In this document: positions 34,101-49,000 of the stretch, piece by piece
Position numbering within the stretch: position 1 is the first letter of the stretch
Layout: each line of letters starts with the position of its first letter
Assembly: GCF_000208745.1 (NCBI RefSeq)
Contig: NC_030858.1
Coordinates: forward strand, 6,312,188-6,376,187
Direction of reading: 5' to 3'
Source: Theobroma cacao
Taxonomy: Eukaryota > Streptophyta > Magnoliopsida > Malvales > Malvaceae
Length of the DNA: 64,000 nt
Notes under the pieces: model-generated
The model's database searches: none
Told to the model about the DNA's origin: nothing
What the model saw: the letters and a program-made list of their open reading frames with translations, nothing else
Translations under genes and position numbers: made by a program

Positions 34101-36131
34101 TCTTATCGTTGCTAGCAAAAGGAATGTCGGTGAAAAGGGGGGAAAAAAAAGAAAAGATGAAAGCTCAAAAAGTAATAGGTATTGCACGAAATGTAAAATG
34201 TTTTACCCATCATAGTATTGGCATCGATGGTCTCGTCCCTTTCCTAGTAGAAACAGACAAACTGGATTTGAATTGTGTGGGTCTAATCCTTAATAATGCT
34301 TTGAAAAGGAAATCTTCTAGTCTTAAAAAATGCAGGTTTTCCTTATGATTCTGAATATACCGGTGTAAGGGAGCATCTTCCTCCCTGATTGGCTATGTGG
34401 TTATGGTGGGATCAAATTACGACAACAATTTTAGTCTTTCTAAGCATTAACTTTTTATTACTATCCCAGCACATTGCCGTGGTTGCTCATCACTATACTT
34501 TTTCAACATTTCACATGTCTCAAGTGGGGTTTCTTCAAGCTTTTTGATGGATCATCTTCAATGAAATAGACTTATTCAGGTGGAAGGAGGAATGGGAGGG
34601 TGATTTACAAGCATAATCCTATTGTAGTTATTCCACGAGAGCAATTGGAATTTAGCTCTTGGCTCCCACGAATACATGTGTGATGCCAATTGCAAACACT
34701 TCTGTTTGGGTGCTTGTCACAAAATTCAATGGTCCTTCATCTCCTTTTAAACTCCAATCCTTAAACCAAAAAAGGACATATTCATTCCATCTCTATGCCC
34801 TAACCGAATCTTGACATTCTTTTTTTCTTTTTTCCTTTTTTGTTATAATAAGAATTGGTGCTCAACATATTTCAAGCAGCTGACTAGTATAATAATGGAA
34901 ATCAAAATTATTCTTCTCTAACATATACTGGTAGGCATCATGCCACAAGGCCAAGACCTTGCTTGTAAGAATTGAAGCCCACTTCTCCCCTTATTTTGTT
35001 TTTCTTTTCAGTTTTTATTTTTCTTTCAAACATAAGAAAAACAACAAGTAGAGTATCTATTAATTTTGACATACTCATATCTAAATCCAATTGTAAAATC
35101 TAATATCTATACCCTACTCAAACTCAATTAACAATATCTTACTAAAACTCAAACTTATTTATTTAATTAAAAATAATATAAGTACTCGCTACACAACTCG
35201 ATTCAACCAGAATTTAATAATAAAAATACAAATGAATTATTTTTATTTTTTTAAGTTAATTAAAATTAAGTAATAAATTCAAATTAAATATTATACTTAT
35301 GAAATTTATAAATTAAAATAAATAATTTGTCAATTATAAATAATATAACAATTAAAATAAATTTTAAAAATATATTATTTATATTCCAGTTTAGATAACA
35401 GAGACTCTAAAATTGTTATCTGTACCCTACCCTAAATCGTTTATAAAATACCCCTAATTTTAACTAAACAAATTAAATAATACTAAATTGCCATTTACGT
35501 GATACTCATTGCCAAGTCACATTTCAACGATCTCTTACTTTTTCACTTTCTCTGCTTTTTAGGTTGAGAAAACTTTTTGGGTCTTTTATTTTGACTGGGT
35601 TAGCCCGTCCAATCTTTAGCCCATCATTAATCCAAAATCCGTCCTCACTTTCTCCAACTATGGCACTAGCGCGCCAGCGGCTGCGCCCTGCTTCTATTCA
35701 GATTAATTCAAAGGGGACTTCTTTTATAAAACGTCACGTGAATTGCACTGGGTCTAAATCCAATCATGGAGAGTGTCACGATTTTAACGAGGAGAAGTCG
35801 TGAATTTCACATAAAAGTTGTACGTTTTCACAAGAAATACAAAAACATTACACTTTTAACAAAGAGTCATAAAAAAATTTTTGATAGGAGAAAAAAAGAT
35901 TTTTTATAAGATAAAATTATTAAGTCAACGAATCAAAATAAATAATATCTTACAAATAAGTGTGAATTATAACACAAAACCTCTCAATTTGACCAACTCA
36001 GTTGCCTGGTGCAATTTTTCTATTTAATTAGCTTACCTCCACTACTTATTTGCAATTCTGAATTGAGCATTGTTGTCTTCCATGCATCATGAAGTATTAT
36101 TCTTAGGCTTGGCTAAAGCTCTTTCTTAAAA
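31136..36131. other. Gene-poor intergenic DNA, 5 kb
   Basis: No frame shows recognisable homology. A less AT-rich patch at about 33300-33600 has neither an open frame nor a family I recognise. A frame at 32081-32356 (plus, 91 aa) resembles nothing known to me. Confidence 0.5.
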
Positions 36132-36757
36132 TAACATTTGGTATGCAAAAAGTGAGAGTACATTTCTTACAAAATGCTCAATTAAATTGTATTGTAATAT
36201 TTATTTTATAACAAATTATTTTAATATAAGATTGTAATACAGTTCAAAATTGCATTGTACTCTGAATATTGTTAAAAATATATTTGCCCCTCAATGTTGT
36301 TGCTTTGTTCAAAACATTTTATAATGTTATAATTTGGTTTTTTATATAGATTTTGAGAATATCTTTTTATTATTCTCAATAGTTATAGAGACTATTAATA
36401 AAATTTATATTATCTTTTAAAAAAATTAAAATTAAAATATATAATACAGAAATTATGTTAAGAAATAAAATAAAATATATAAGATTACAATAAAAAAATA
36501 AAATATATGACATTAAAAATATATTTAAAATATGATATTATATAAAAATTAACAATAAAAAATACAAGTATATTAAACTTGCATTTTAATAAATAAACAT
36601 AATTCTAAAAATTGACATTATATTTTTAACAAAGTATTTATAAACCAAACGCTGCAATGATATATTTCTTATATTTTGATTATTATTTTACTTATATACC
36701 AAACACTATAATGTTATTTTTTCACAATCATATTACATTGTAAAGTATCAAACATTA
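36132..36757. mobile_element. MITE-like element, same family as the 16838 fragment
   Basis: The left end TAACATTTGGTATGC is mirrored, inverted, by the right end TAATGTTTGATACTTTAC. CTTAA lies beside both ends, a possible short target duplication. The interior is AT-rich with no transposase frame. Superfamily not assigned. Confidence 0.55.
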
Positions 36758-38270
36758 CTTAAGTGTTTGTATGAAATATTTCAGATCGAAATTCCCGTTC
36801 TACTATAGTTAAACCACACTTAAATTAGCATATATACATATTCCAATGCTATTCCCCTTTCATGCAAGATTTCTTGCCAACCAGTTTTATTATTATTATT
36901 TGTTGGATCGAATTTCAAGTACAAGTGACAAGTCTCCTGTTTTAGTCAAAAGATCTTCATGTACACTTATCGGAAAAGGACTAATTTCCAAGCAATCCTA
37001 CATATCTGCGTAAAGCAAATTTGTATTATCAAAACTTTTGCTGAGTAGAGTTATAAAAGTAAGCGCCCAATTTAATCAGATGCATGGTGTCGCCATATTC
37101 CATTTCTGATCCGAAATCACTTCATGCCATCAGTTTTGTAGACCATGTCATGTTATGACCAACAAGTTAGTACCATGCTTTCCAAGTTGTGAAACGTTTT
37201 GCAGAGAGACCTGAGGATTCTTTGATATATAGGGCCATCAAGAGTTTGATGAACCTTCTCTATACGACCATTAGTACTTTGCCCCAGTTGGCATGGTGAA
37301 AGATTAATTGAATGTCACTTTTATGTTATGTATAGCTAAGAACAAAATCAATACACTACATATGAACAAAGTAGTGTATTCATAATTCATAAAATAATTA
37401 ATTGAACATAATTAGGATATATAAAAATGAATTAGCAAGTGAAATCATACTTTTGCTTGTGTTGATATTAGACGTCACAACCAAATTCATACTATATATA
37501 ATTCACTGTCAATTTGTCAATTATAAATTTATACTATATTTTAATTTTATTAGGAGGTGCAAATCAAAGCTCTCTAGTTTTGCTCAATAACATATTCTTA
37601 CCCATTTTGCACTAGTATTGGTGCTATATATATATATAGATTGGATCTAACTTTGATGCTTTTAAACACATTATACAATCAGATCCACCAATCATGTAGT
37701 CTTGAACTAAGGGATAACACTAAGGAAAGAACGAGGAAAAGGAGCCTATAGCTAAGTGCCAATTATATATGTAATCTTGAACAAAGGAAAAAGACATTGG
37801 AGATGCAGAGGAAGGACGCTTATGGAGTCTTGAATTAAGGAATAAGACTTTTTAATTAAAAGAAAAAAGAAGTAAGGAAAGGAGCATAAAGAAGAACATT
37901 ATCCAAATCTTATGGTATTATTGTGGGTAGTTATTTGTCATGCAAAGCAAATCAATCATTATAACAACTGTTGAAGAAGTTGGAATCAACATGACGCAAA
38001 CCACTTTAGGGGCTGATGATTACCTATTCATTTTATATATGATAAGAAAATAAGGCTTAAATTCGAGTTTAAGCTGTCCAACCTCAATCTTTTCTCCCCT
38101 AATTGCCGCCATAGAAAAGCACTCACCCGGAAAGAAAAAGAAACAAACGAAATTTGCCCTACGGGTCGATGTAAATAGTAGTATACATTTTTTGTTGGCT
38201 ATGTAATTATATGTTTTTTCACTTGTAAATCCATAATTCATCACGTAATGCTACTCAGTAGTAGTAGTAG
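36758..38270. other. Intergenic, no gene recognised
   Basis: AT-rich sequence. A small perfect hairpin (AATACACTA and TAGTGTATT) lies near 37350-37380. No gene is seen. Confidence 0.5.
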
Positions 38271-38273
38271 TAG

Positions 38274-38280
38274 TATATAA
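38274..38280 (+). promoter_or_regulatory. Probable TATA box of the AGO10 transcript
   Basis: TATATAA follows a short (TAG)n run and precedes, by about 30-60 bases, a long CT-rich leader-like stretch (about 38310-38480). The AGO10 start codon sits just behind a splice acceptor at 43095-43096, so the leader exon must lie upstream. This is the best candidate promoter. It is inferred, not shown. Confidence 0.4.
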
Positions 38281-38304
38281 GAGCCTCGAAAGGAGAACCT
38301 GCCT

Positions 38305-40582
38305 TCTATCCTTTTTTAAAGACCCAACTCAACCTTTTGCTTTACACCTCTTACTCTCTCTGTCTCACATACATATCATCCTCATCTCTCTCTTTTCTCT
38401 TTCTCTTTCACCGGAATCTCAAATTCCGGCCACATATCCACCCCCCAGAACCTGACACACTCTCTCTTTTTTTCATCAATTATTCAACGATCTTTTCTTT
38501 ATTCATATACGTCAGATCTTCAAGGATTAGAAATAAAAAACCAGCTTGGAAAAGCACTGAAAGCCTTGCCACAGAGATAGACTAGTCCACCAACACCCAC
38601 CACTACCTCTGTTATCTTTCCTTCTCGGTCTCAGAGTATGGAATCTTACACCTTTTATCGATTTGTTTTAGTTTATTTTTAATTGGTTTAATTTCAAACG
38701 TTAGCTTTGCTATGCTTTTTATTCAAATCCCATTTCTCTTTTGCTGTTTATAAATGCAAAAGTTCATCAGTTTTTATCAGTTGCACGCTTTCATGCTCGA
38801 AGAAAGAAAGAAACAAAGGCCTAAAGCTCCCCCCATCTCAGAAAGCTATTTCCCACACTCTTTCTCGTTTAAAGTTTCCTTTTCTTAAAGGTGGTGAGTG
38901 TTTGCTGATGGATGGAAAGCTGAGAATCATTATTATAATAATCTAAGGAAAGAAACCATTCCCAAAAATACTCGACCCCCCATAATCTTTTCATACCCCT
39001 TCTTCACAGCTTGCGCTTCCCTGGTATATTCGTGTGCTTCGTTTTCCAAGAAAGACATTCTTTCTTTTCAGCAACAGTTTTTAATCAAGTTTCATTATTT
39101 CATCCCTGAAAAAAAAAAAACACTCTCTTTCCTGGAGCTTTCCTCCTTTCAACTATTAGCAATATCATGATTAGGTCAGGATTTCCTTCTAAGATCAAGT
39201 TTTTTTTTTTGCAAAGTGCCACTTCATTAACTCTGAAATGGGTATTAAGCTTTCAAACTCTCTCTTTGGTTTTGACTCAAACCCATGCACATTGTTGATC
39301 TTGCTTTACTTTGACAGCTTGTGCTTTAATGTCCATATCTCTTGCAGGCAGTTTTACTTTTAATCTCATGCATTAAATCTCTCTCTCTTTCTTTTTAGGT
39401 CTCTAGATCTTGTCTTTAATTTGTTATCCTCGTACATTTCACCTCCTAGGGTCCATGTATCTTCTTTTTTTTTTCACAATCTTTCGACTTTCATAGCTCA
39501 CTTACCCAAAATACTCACTATCCAGCACCTACAAAACTTGCCGACCACTAGTATACTACTATACCAAGGACCCCAAATTCCATGTGGCACCATTTCATCT
39601 GCTTTCCATGTCTCTGATATCTGAATCTTTAGCCATAGTACAGTAAAGATTTGGCCTATGCTACACAAAACCCGTTTCTCTTACTTTGTATAGCTATATA
39701 GCCGCAGTTTGCTGCACATATATCTAAGCTTTGCCAATATCTCCAGCCCTGATCTTTCTTTCTGTCACTAAATAATCGATCAGCACTTAAAAATATATTC
39801 TTTGCAGAGTATGGGCGCTGGAATTTCTGGTTGTTGAGAAAGCTGATGAGGAAATAACCGCATTTATTGCTAACGTGATGTTCCATAAGGAAACGTAAAA
39901 GCAAAAGGTTCGTTGCAGATTCACCCTACTTACCCTCCCTCTCTCCTTCAATAACTACTATCGGCGTTTTTACAGACTTTTGCTTTTAACCCCTCAAGGA
40001 GGAAAGTACAAAACTTACTCTCTAGTCTATATCAACTATAATTGTTAAGTTGTATATTTGTTTTTCATAGCATTTAGGAGTAAAAAGACAGTAAAAGTCG
40101 GATAAAAATATACGAGTTAAATTTGGAAATGAAAATAAATATAATATTTATCCTTACTCTTTGACTTGCTCTCTCTCTCTTTCTCTCTGTTTCCTCTCTT
40201 TCCATATCTACGTTTCATGATTGCTATGGATGTTGGTATGGCGCTTGGCGTTTGATTCTCAGCCATATCTGCGTAGCAGAGGAGAATTACGGATATTCCT
40301 CTTTGATACATAGCCATCACCTAGGAGAAAAAAACAAAAGGTGTGGGTTTTTTTCTTTCTTGTTTTTTTAAAGGGAAGCTATCCTTTTTGGTCATATTTC
40401 GGCTGGTCCTAAGCTTTTTCTCCTCACTTTTCTTTTTCGTGATCAATAGTAATGGTTTTGTTAGTGCTTTGAGCTTTTCGTTTGTTTTTTTTGTCTTACC
40501 TTTTTAATGTTTTTCTCTTTTTATCGTTTTGTAGACAATCATATGTTTTGAGGATCGACAATGTTGGCTAAATATCTTGTCA

Positions 40583-40613
<31 letters not shown>

Positions 40614-43013
40614 TAAATTCATAGGTAGTGACATCGGTTTTGATGCACAATGAAGGTATAATATACTATAAAAATGTGCAGAAATTGAGATATAATTGTT
40701 CCTATTAATTATGGAAACAACATTACTTTTTAAGTAAATTGGCCTTTTTTTGCCTTAAAACTTTCAACGAGTGTTAAAATTTAAACTCTTACCAAAGCAA
40801 AGAATAGGGGGAATTGTGGGAATTTCTATGAAAGAACATAAACCCAAAGATTAGGAAAAAGAAAATTTCATGAAAAATGTACCTATAAGTAAAGTCTATA
40901 GATGGTGATGGTTGTAGAATAGGATTGGCAGTGCCTGCCTAGTGATTCTAAAACCCAAAAAAGCCAAAACCCCTGTATTATAGTCAATGAATCTTGTTCT
41001 GAAGGGCAGCTCCACGACACAACTGTACTGCTTCATGCAGACAGCTTGGATTATCTGGGAGACTGTCATTTTTGACTTGGATTTTATTACAAAGATAGTA
41101 CAACTATTGGCTATTTCTACTTACCTTTTTTCTTTTCTTTTCCTGCAAAATTTAAAGTATATATGAGTATAAATGGTACTACTCCTTAATTTGTTGTGAT
41201 TTCAAGTTCAGTGTTTCCATCGCTTAGACCTAAAGATACTTTAAACTCTTGTATGTTCCCTTTAGGTCTTTATACCTTTCTAAGTAGATCAAATCAGACT
41301 GCTATAATTTCATGTTGTTGGGTTCTTCATTTGCTTGGTTCAGCTAGCTGTCTGCCTGTACGCTTTGGGCTGAGCTCAGGTGTACCTTAAGCTTTTTTTT
41401 TCTTCACACTCTGCAATTTTTAAAAAGAAAAGGCCCCTTTGGGTTGGTAAAGTTGCCTGCATTTGCAACCAATTGTTTGTAGTTTCAAAACCCTGTAAAT
41501 TCCTGGGGTTTATGAAATTCAGAATCTTGAAACTACTTTTTCATTGTGAAATCAAATCATAATTTAGTTTCCCGAATGTGAGATTTCTTGTTCCTTTTCT
41601 TTTCAAATAATTATTTGTGTAATTGTTTTTCCTTCAATGGGCCATACATTTGAGCCCAAGTATTAGCTAAAATAAGAGTTGAGGTTGGACCATTTATCTC
41701 CACTGAAAGGAAAGGGACATGTCATTTGATTGTTCTTCATGTCTTGTAATAATCCCACGGTTGGTAACTATTGCATTTATCCTCACGTTCCAAATTTTCT
41801 ATGCTGAATATAAATGCCTCCCTGCCAGAAAAAGGTGCAGCTGACAAATTGCAGCTAAACTTATCCCAAAGCAAAAGCGAAAAAAGTTCAGAACAATACA
41901 ATGTGTCCGGTTAATAAACAACAAGGAAAACGACATAAGCTGCAAAGTATTTGAGGACTTTACTGCTTTGTTTTAGGGTTGAGCCAAGAGTTATCCGAAT
42001 CTACCAGTTTTTAAGCCTAATTGTTACTACTGTTATCCGTTTGAGGCGCTGATTTTCCTATCTGTTGTGTTTCTGTTCTGTTCTTTGTGTGCTGTCTGGT
42101 GCTTATGTTTAGTCGCTGTTGGTGGGCTTTGGGAGGAGTTAAAGCTCCTTTATACTCCTCTGAAAAAAGCAGTTTATACATGCTAGATTACAAGCTGTCC
42201 CGCAAAGAAGTTGGAGAAAAATACAGCCTTCAATGCCACTAGGACCACAGGCGGCACAATTGCCGCTATGATCAGGATTAAACCCACAATGTAAAATTGT
42301 GGTCCTTCTCACTGAACTATGTTTTACTTCCACTGGAGAAGCTGATCCAAATTCTTCGTTCTTTTTTTCCCTTTGAGTCCTAATATTGAAAGCTAAGATG
42401 ATTCCACAGGGAGAGGGAGGGAAGATATGAGAAACCATACATGTAACAATGGCTTCACAGCTACATGGTATATAACATTAAAAACCATGGAGATGGCGAA
42501 AGCTAGCTGCATATTTTTGTTTGCTAATGGAAATGTGCTTGTTTTTGTTTTTCATGAACTTGTTTATGAACTTTTCATGAGCCGACAAATGGCTTGTGTA
42601 TGAACTTGTCTTTAACTTCTTTCACACTTGGTAATTCTTTGTTTCTTTGTTCATTTCTTTTCATGGTTGGAGGTTTTTCTGAATCTTTGCTCCGTGGATT
42701 CTTGCTTTTTTGCATGTTTGCATGTCTCTTTTGGTCATCCTATTCAGAGAATATGCAGAGCTATAGAGTAAAACACTATCGATATTTGATGCTATATACA
42801 TCTCCTCTTTCTTTTCTTTTTCTCTTTCCCTCCTTTTTTTAGCTTGCTGCAACCGTTACACTGCTTCGTGTTTTCCCATTTGTTTTCACGGTTCTCTAAA
42901 AACCAATCCCTTATGGTAAGATTCTCGCAGAAAACGTGTACAATGTTAAGCCATTACCTTTCAAAGGTAGTTTTTTGAGTCATCACTTTGTGATCTGTCT
43001 CGTCTTTTGGTGA

Positions 43014-43048
<35 letters not shown>

Positions 43049-43096
43049 GAGATAGAATTACTTAAATCAACTAATTGAATATTGTTTGTTCTACAG
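38305..43096 (+). other. Probable 5'UTR exon(s) and long leader intron of AGO10
   Basis: CTACAG at 43091-43096 is a splice acceptor three bases before the AGO10 ATG, and a (CT)n tract lies upstream at about 43016-43045. This implies a 5'UTR intron. GTGAGT at 38894-38899 is a strong candidate donor, which would give a 4.2-kb intron, but other donors and further leader exons are possible. No other coding gene is recognised in the interval. It also holds a (TA)n microsatellite at 40582-40611. Confidence 0.4.
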
Positions 43097-43098
43097 AA

Positions 43099-46000
43099 AT
43101 GCCTCACATGCATATGAGAGACCTGAAGGAGAACCATGTGGTGTCAAGGGAACCTCTAAAGAGTTCCATGAATCAGAAGAAATCACCCCAAATGATCATC
43201 AAAAGTGGGGATAGATTTGAAGATGGCAAGAAGAGTCTGGGAAGGAAAAATGGAAGGAGAAGAGTCAGAGGACATAAAGTAGATAGGTTACAAGATGCAA
43301 AGCTTGAGTCAAGCATGGGTTCTATTCCATGCAAGAGCCTTATGTTCCACAGAAGGCCTGGCTATGGCCAGTTGGGAACTAAGTGTATGGTTAAAGCCAA
43401 CCATTTTCTTGCTGAGATACCAGGTTCTGACTTGAGTCATTATAGTGTAAGTTTTGCTCTATTTAAAAAAAAAATACTACTAATGGTTAACTAGGTGAAA
43501 TGCTGAGACTTAGGTTTGACAATTTATTGTTGTGTAATGTTTCTTGGAACAGGTAGAAATAAACCCGGAAGTTGCTTCTCGTAAACTGAACAAAGCTATT
43601 ATGACAGAGCTAGTTAAACTTCACAGAAACAGCGACTTGGGGATGAGGCTTCCTGTTTTTGATGGAAGGAAAAACCTATACACAGCAGGATCACTGCCTT
43701 TTACCTCTAAGAAGTTCAATGTAATATTGGCTGATGATGATGAAGGAACGGGCAATGCTAGGTAATTCATCCATTAAAACTGGTTCATACTAATTTTCTC
43801 CTTAACTGGTTCACTTTAATTGGAATATATCCGTGATCTGTTTCAACTACTGAAGGTTTTGATGCAAATACTGCTAATTTAATCAGGAGAAGGGAATTTA
43901 AAGTGACAATAAAGTTTGTAGCTCTCGCTAGCATGGCACAATTGAGCAACCTGCTTTCTGGGATTCAAGTTGATACCCCTCAAGAAGCCCTTAATATTAT
44001 CGATACTGTGTTAAGGGAACTTGCGGCTCAAAGGTGCATCTTATTTGTTTTAACTTTTTCTTCTGTTTCTTTTGTGAGGTATGATCCCACTGACAGCAGA
44101 TTCTAACTTGTCATAATCTTTATTTCGATGAATATAGGTACATATCAGTTGGAAGGTTCCTTTACTCTCCTCATATCAAGAAACCACAAGCACTGGGAGG
44201 TGGCTTAGAATCATGGCGCGGCTTCTACCAGAGTATAAGACCTACTCAGATGGGATTGTCACTGAACATTGGTAAAATCCTACTAGACATTCTCAATTGA
44301 TAGAAGCATTGCTTTTATCAGCCTTTTTTTTATGCTGGAATCCAATAGTCTGCTTTGTTCTTATCTTGTCTTTTTGTGTTAGATATGTCAACGACTGCAT
44401 TCATTGAACCACTACCTGTCATTGATTTTGTTGCTCAAATTTTGGGTAAAGATGTGTATTCAAGGCCAATGTCAGATGCAGATCGTGTTAAGGTATTGTA
44501 CTGTGTGGCTCATGATGGCTTCCCTCCTTGCAATGCATATAAACATCGTCATTGTTGGCATTCTTGAAAATTATAAGTAGATCCTGTAGTTTAACATTCG
44601 AACACTGTAGTAGTTATAACACAGGTTGCAAAATCTTCACCATCTCCAGGTAAGGATTGAAATTCTGAACTGCAACTTAAAAACAGGAGTTTGTTGCATC
44701 CAAACCAGATTTATAAATTCAATTCCCAAGGCCGTGATGTAACCCTCTTGCTATTTACATCTAGTTCCTGATAGAGTGATAGTGGTCAATTTCATTTTGC
44801 CTCAAATGTTGTGCAAACTCGGATACCATTATATGACATAAAAAACCATAATGTCAAGTCCTGGTAACTGCTTCAACAACATATCCATGTTTCTTCTAAC
44901 GTTTGAGACAACACTATGGTACTTTGCCACGTAGCTATAGTCTAATGGCATTCTCATCACTATTCATTGTAGGCTTTTAGCTCTGACAGCTTCTTCTGAA
45001 ATCACATTAACATGTAGGAAGTTTATATCTATCCTTCACTTAGACTGGCAAATTGCAATTTATCTTTTTGGGAATGTTTTTTAGGTTAAGAAAGCCCTCA
45101 GAGGTGTAAAAGTGGAAGTGACTCACAGGGGAAATGTACGCAGAAAGTACAGGGTTTCAGGGTTGACAACTCAGCCAACAAGGGAGCTAAGGTATATTTT
45201 TTCTTGAACTTGGCCTCCTGTTTCTCAAATTTGAAAGTTTGTCTTTGCTTCTTCCTGGAAATTAAATTTTTTTTGTTTTCCTTTCATCAGTTTCCCACTT
45301 GATGAGCATATGAACATGAAATCAGTTGTTGAGTACTTTCAAGAGATGTATGGATATACAATTAGATATGCACACCTACCTTGCCTTCAAGTAGGAAATG
45401 AGAAAAAGGTGAACTACTTGCCCATGGAGGTATGCATTGCCCAATTTTCTTTAAGCTTGTATGCAGCATGGAGGGTTCCAACCAACGTAATATAAATCCT
45501 ATCACAGGCTTGCAAGATAGTTGAAGGACAGAGATATACAAAAGGGCTGAATGAAAAACAGATTACTTCTCTGCTAAAAGTTTCCTGCCAAAGACCTCGT
45601 GAACAAGAATTGGATATCTTACAGGTCTAAAGCACAGTTCCTTGGATTATTTGGTGTCTTTTTCGAATAAACAGATGAATATAAAACTTAAAGAATATTG
45701 TATAGGCTACTTTTAGTTAATTGCTTTCTTGCTGTGTTGTTTTACTTCAGTCACTGAACCATAGCAGATAATAATTATATTCATCAACATGGAAATTAGC
45801 AAGTTGTCTTATTTGTCATCATAGTAATAAAGGATAACAATAGCAAGGTGGATGAAATTAGTGTGCATTTCAGTTTTTGCCTGCCTGGAGAAAACAATGA
45901 TGACCTAAAAGTTTTTTGGTGTCTTTACAGACAGTTCATCAAAATAATTATGATCAAGATCCTTATGCAAAAGAGTTTGGCATCAGCATAGACAGCAAGC

Positions 46001-49000
46001 TTGCATCAATTGAGGCTCGGGTTCTTCCTGCTCCATGGGTAATGTTGAAGTCACTGTTAATTCTTTTTTTTTTCCTTCTTTCTTTCTGGCAGTCATTGTC
46101 AATTCTTCTACATGATACAGCTTCTTACTCTCTAACATTTTGTTCTTTTGTCCTCTTTCTTTCTAAAGCTGAAGTATAACGATACTGGAAAAGAAAAAGA
46201 ATATTTGCCTCAAGTTGGTCAGTGGAATATGATGAACAAGGTTAGTCTATGTCAAGGTGTGAAAGATACCAAGACTTCACCCGAAATGGCATCCTTATAT
46301 TTTACTCCATGTTACTTCTATCTAAAGAAGGGCAATTCTTGTTGCTTTGCTGCAGAAAGTGATAAATGGAAGCACTGTAAGATACTGGGCTTGTATCAAC
46401 TTCTCACGAAGTGTTCAGGAGAGCACTGCTCATTGTTTTTGTCAGGAGTTGGTTCAGATGTGCCAAGTCTCTGGCATGGTGAATCTTCCTGACCTTTTTT
46501 TCGGCTAAATTGAATGCTATCTCAGCAATTATCTATAGTATTGCTTCCAATAACTGAGCAAAAAAAAATAGTATTGCTTCCAATAGTCTCCTTCAATGCC
46601 TGAACATCAATTGGACTTTATTTCAGGAATTTAATCGAGATCCTGTAATTCCTATATATTCAGCAAGACCAGATCAAGTTAAGAAAGCACTGAAATATGT
46701 ATATCATGCTGCTGAAAACAAACTTGAAGGAAAAGAACTGGAATTACTCATTGCCATTCTTCCAGACAACAATGGCTCTCTGTATGGTATGTTCCACCTT
46801 GCAACTATATATCTGTACACTCAATTTGATTATGTTTAGCTGGATAATATTGTATGAATACAGCCTGCATATAGAGGTATATACATTATTAATATTTAAA
46901 TCATTAATTTTTAAACATCATCTTCAAGCTTTAACTCTTTCACTCTGTTTAAACAGACACCCTCCCGCTGTTGAGATTAGATATGCCGCTTTTGTTTTGA
47001 CTATGAGTAATTTGTTTTGCATTCAGGTGATCTTAAACGAATTTGTGAAACAGATCTGGGTTTGATTTCTCAATGCTGCCTCACAAAACATGTCTTCAAG
47101 ATTGGCAGACAATACTTGGCAAATCTCTCCCTTAAAATAAATGTCAAGGTCAGTCATAACTGAATGATCTGTTCTCTTAACTAATCATGATCACAGAAAT
47201 TGTTAGGTAATGATTTAATTTGCATTGTTCTTCTTTAAATCAAGACTATTTCTCAAGATTTTTATTTTTTAGATGGGGGGAAGAAATACTGTGCTCTTAG
47301 ATGCTTTAAGTTGGAGAATTCCTTTGGTTAGTGACATTCCAACAATAATATTTGGGGCTGATGTAACTCATCCAGAATCTGGAGAGGACTCTAGTCCATC
47401 TATAGCTGCTGTAAGTAAGTTGAATCCTGTATGTTAAAAGCTGATAACATGTTGCTCCTTAGCCTTAATGATTGCTGGAATGCAGGTTGTGGCCTCACAA
47501 GACTGGCCAGAAGTGACAAAGTACGCTGGACTGGTATGTGCTCAGCCTCATAGGCAAGAATTAATTCAAGATCTGTTCAAAACCTGGCAGGATCCTCAAC
47601 GGGGAACAGTTACTGGAGGCATGATCAGGTTTGTTCATTTAAGATTATTTCAGCCCATCAATCACTTATTTGGTATGGAGTCATATAGATGAAGTCATAA
47701 TTCCAAGTCATAGCTTGTTGGTCATCTTGATCATCTTCAACTTTGTCTTATATGAACAAACTGCCCGATAAATTTTGAGACAATGGAGTTTAAAGTTGTG
47801 AACTACGTCAGTACGTGGTGGTGCCACATTAAGTGGTTCGACTTGAGTTTGGTAGTGGACTCAGTTTACGGTTTTAAGGTCTCTAGATGCATTAACATGG
47901 TCAATATCAAGTTTCAAAAGCTTTCCTGGCTAAAATTTCATTCTGCAAAAGCTTGCTTACTTGAAAACCAGTCTTTTTTGAGGTTACTGCATGCTTTTTT
48001 TCATCATATCATGTCCTCCCATGCTCTGTAACACTTATTAGGTAACGAGGGTGGATCCATTCCGTGCATTTTTTATTGATGTGCCAATATACTGATGGAA
48101 ATTTAAATAAATTCATGGTCATGCAGGGAGCTCTTACTTGCATTTAAGAAGGCCACTGGACAAAAGCCACTGAGGATAATCTTTTACAGGTCTGCCAGCT
48201 ATGACTTGCAATCTTTAGTTTCATCCTGATAAGTTTATTTATTTATATTAGATGAGATGGCAAACAAAAAAGACTAATTTACACTTAATGAATAGCTACG
48301 CTTCAAACTATTTTAGTTCAAAGTTTTCTGATGTCCTCCAAAATTTGTGTAGAGATGGTGTCAGTGAAGGCCAGTTCTACCAGGTTCTACTGTATGAACT
48401 TGATGCCATACGGAAGGTTGGTTAACATAAAGACATATTGTGCTTATTAACTATGTTAATCCTATGCTTATACTGTGGTTATGTGCAGGCCTGTGCATCA
48501 CTGGAATCTACTTACCAACCTCCAGTTACATTCATTGTGGTTCAAAAGAGGCATCACACTAGGCTGTTTGCAAGCAATCACAGTGACAGAAGCAGCACTG
48601 AGAAGAGTGGGAATATATTACCTGGTAAAAACCAGTGCTTTTTGTTCGTTCTGGGATTCATGGTTCGCTTAAGTAAAAATTGAGAACATAAATGGTGTCT
48701 CCAGTATCTAGCCAATTCCTTTCGAAAGAAACTAGGATTTCTGGATAAAAATAAACAGATGACTACTTAAAACCTCTTTCTGAGTTTATCAATCGAATTC
48801 CATCATGAGGTAGCTAGCTTTTTCCATCTATAATTAAAAAATGTTAAGATAAATATCTACATGAAGTTTCCAAATGCAGGGACGGTGGTGGACTCTAAGA
48901 TCTGTCATCCAACTGAGTTTGACTTCTATCTGTGTAGTCATGCGGGAATCCAGGTATGGACTATAATCTTAGAGGTTTTTGCCTTATGGTTTTCAAATCA

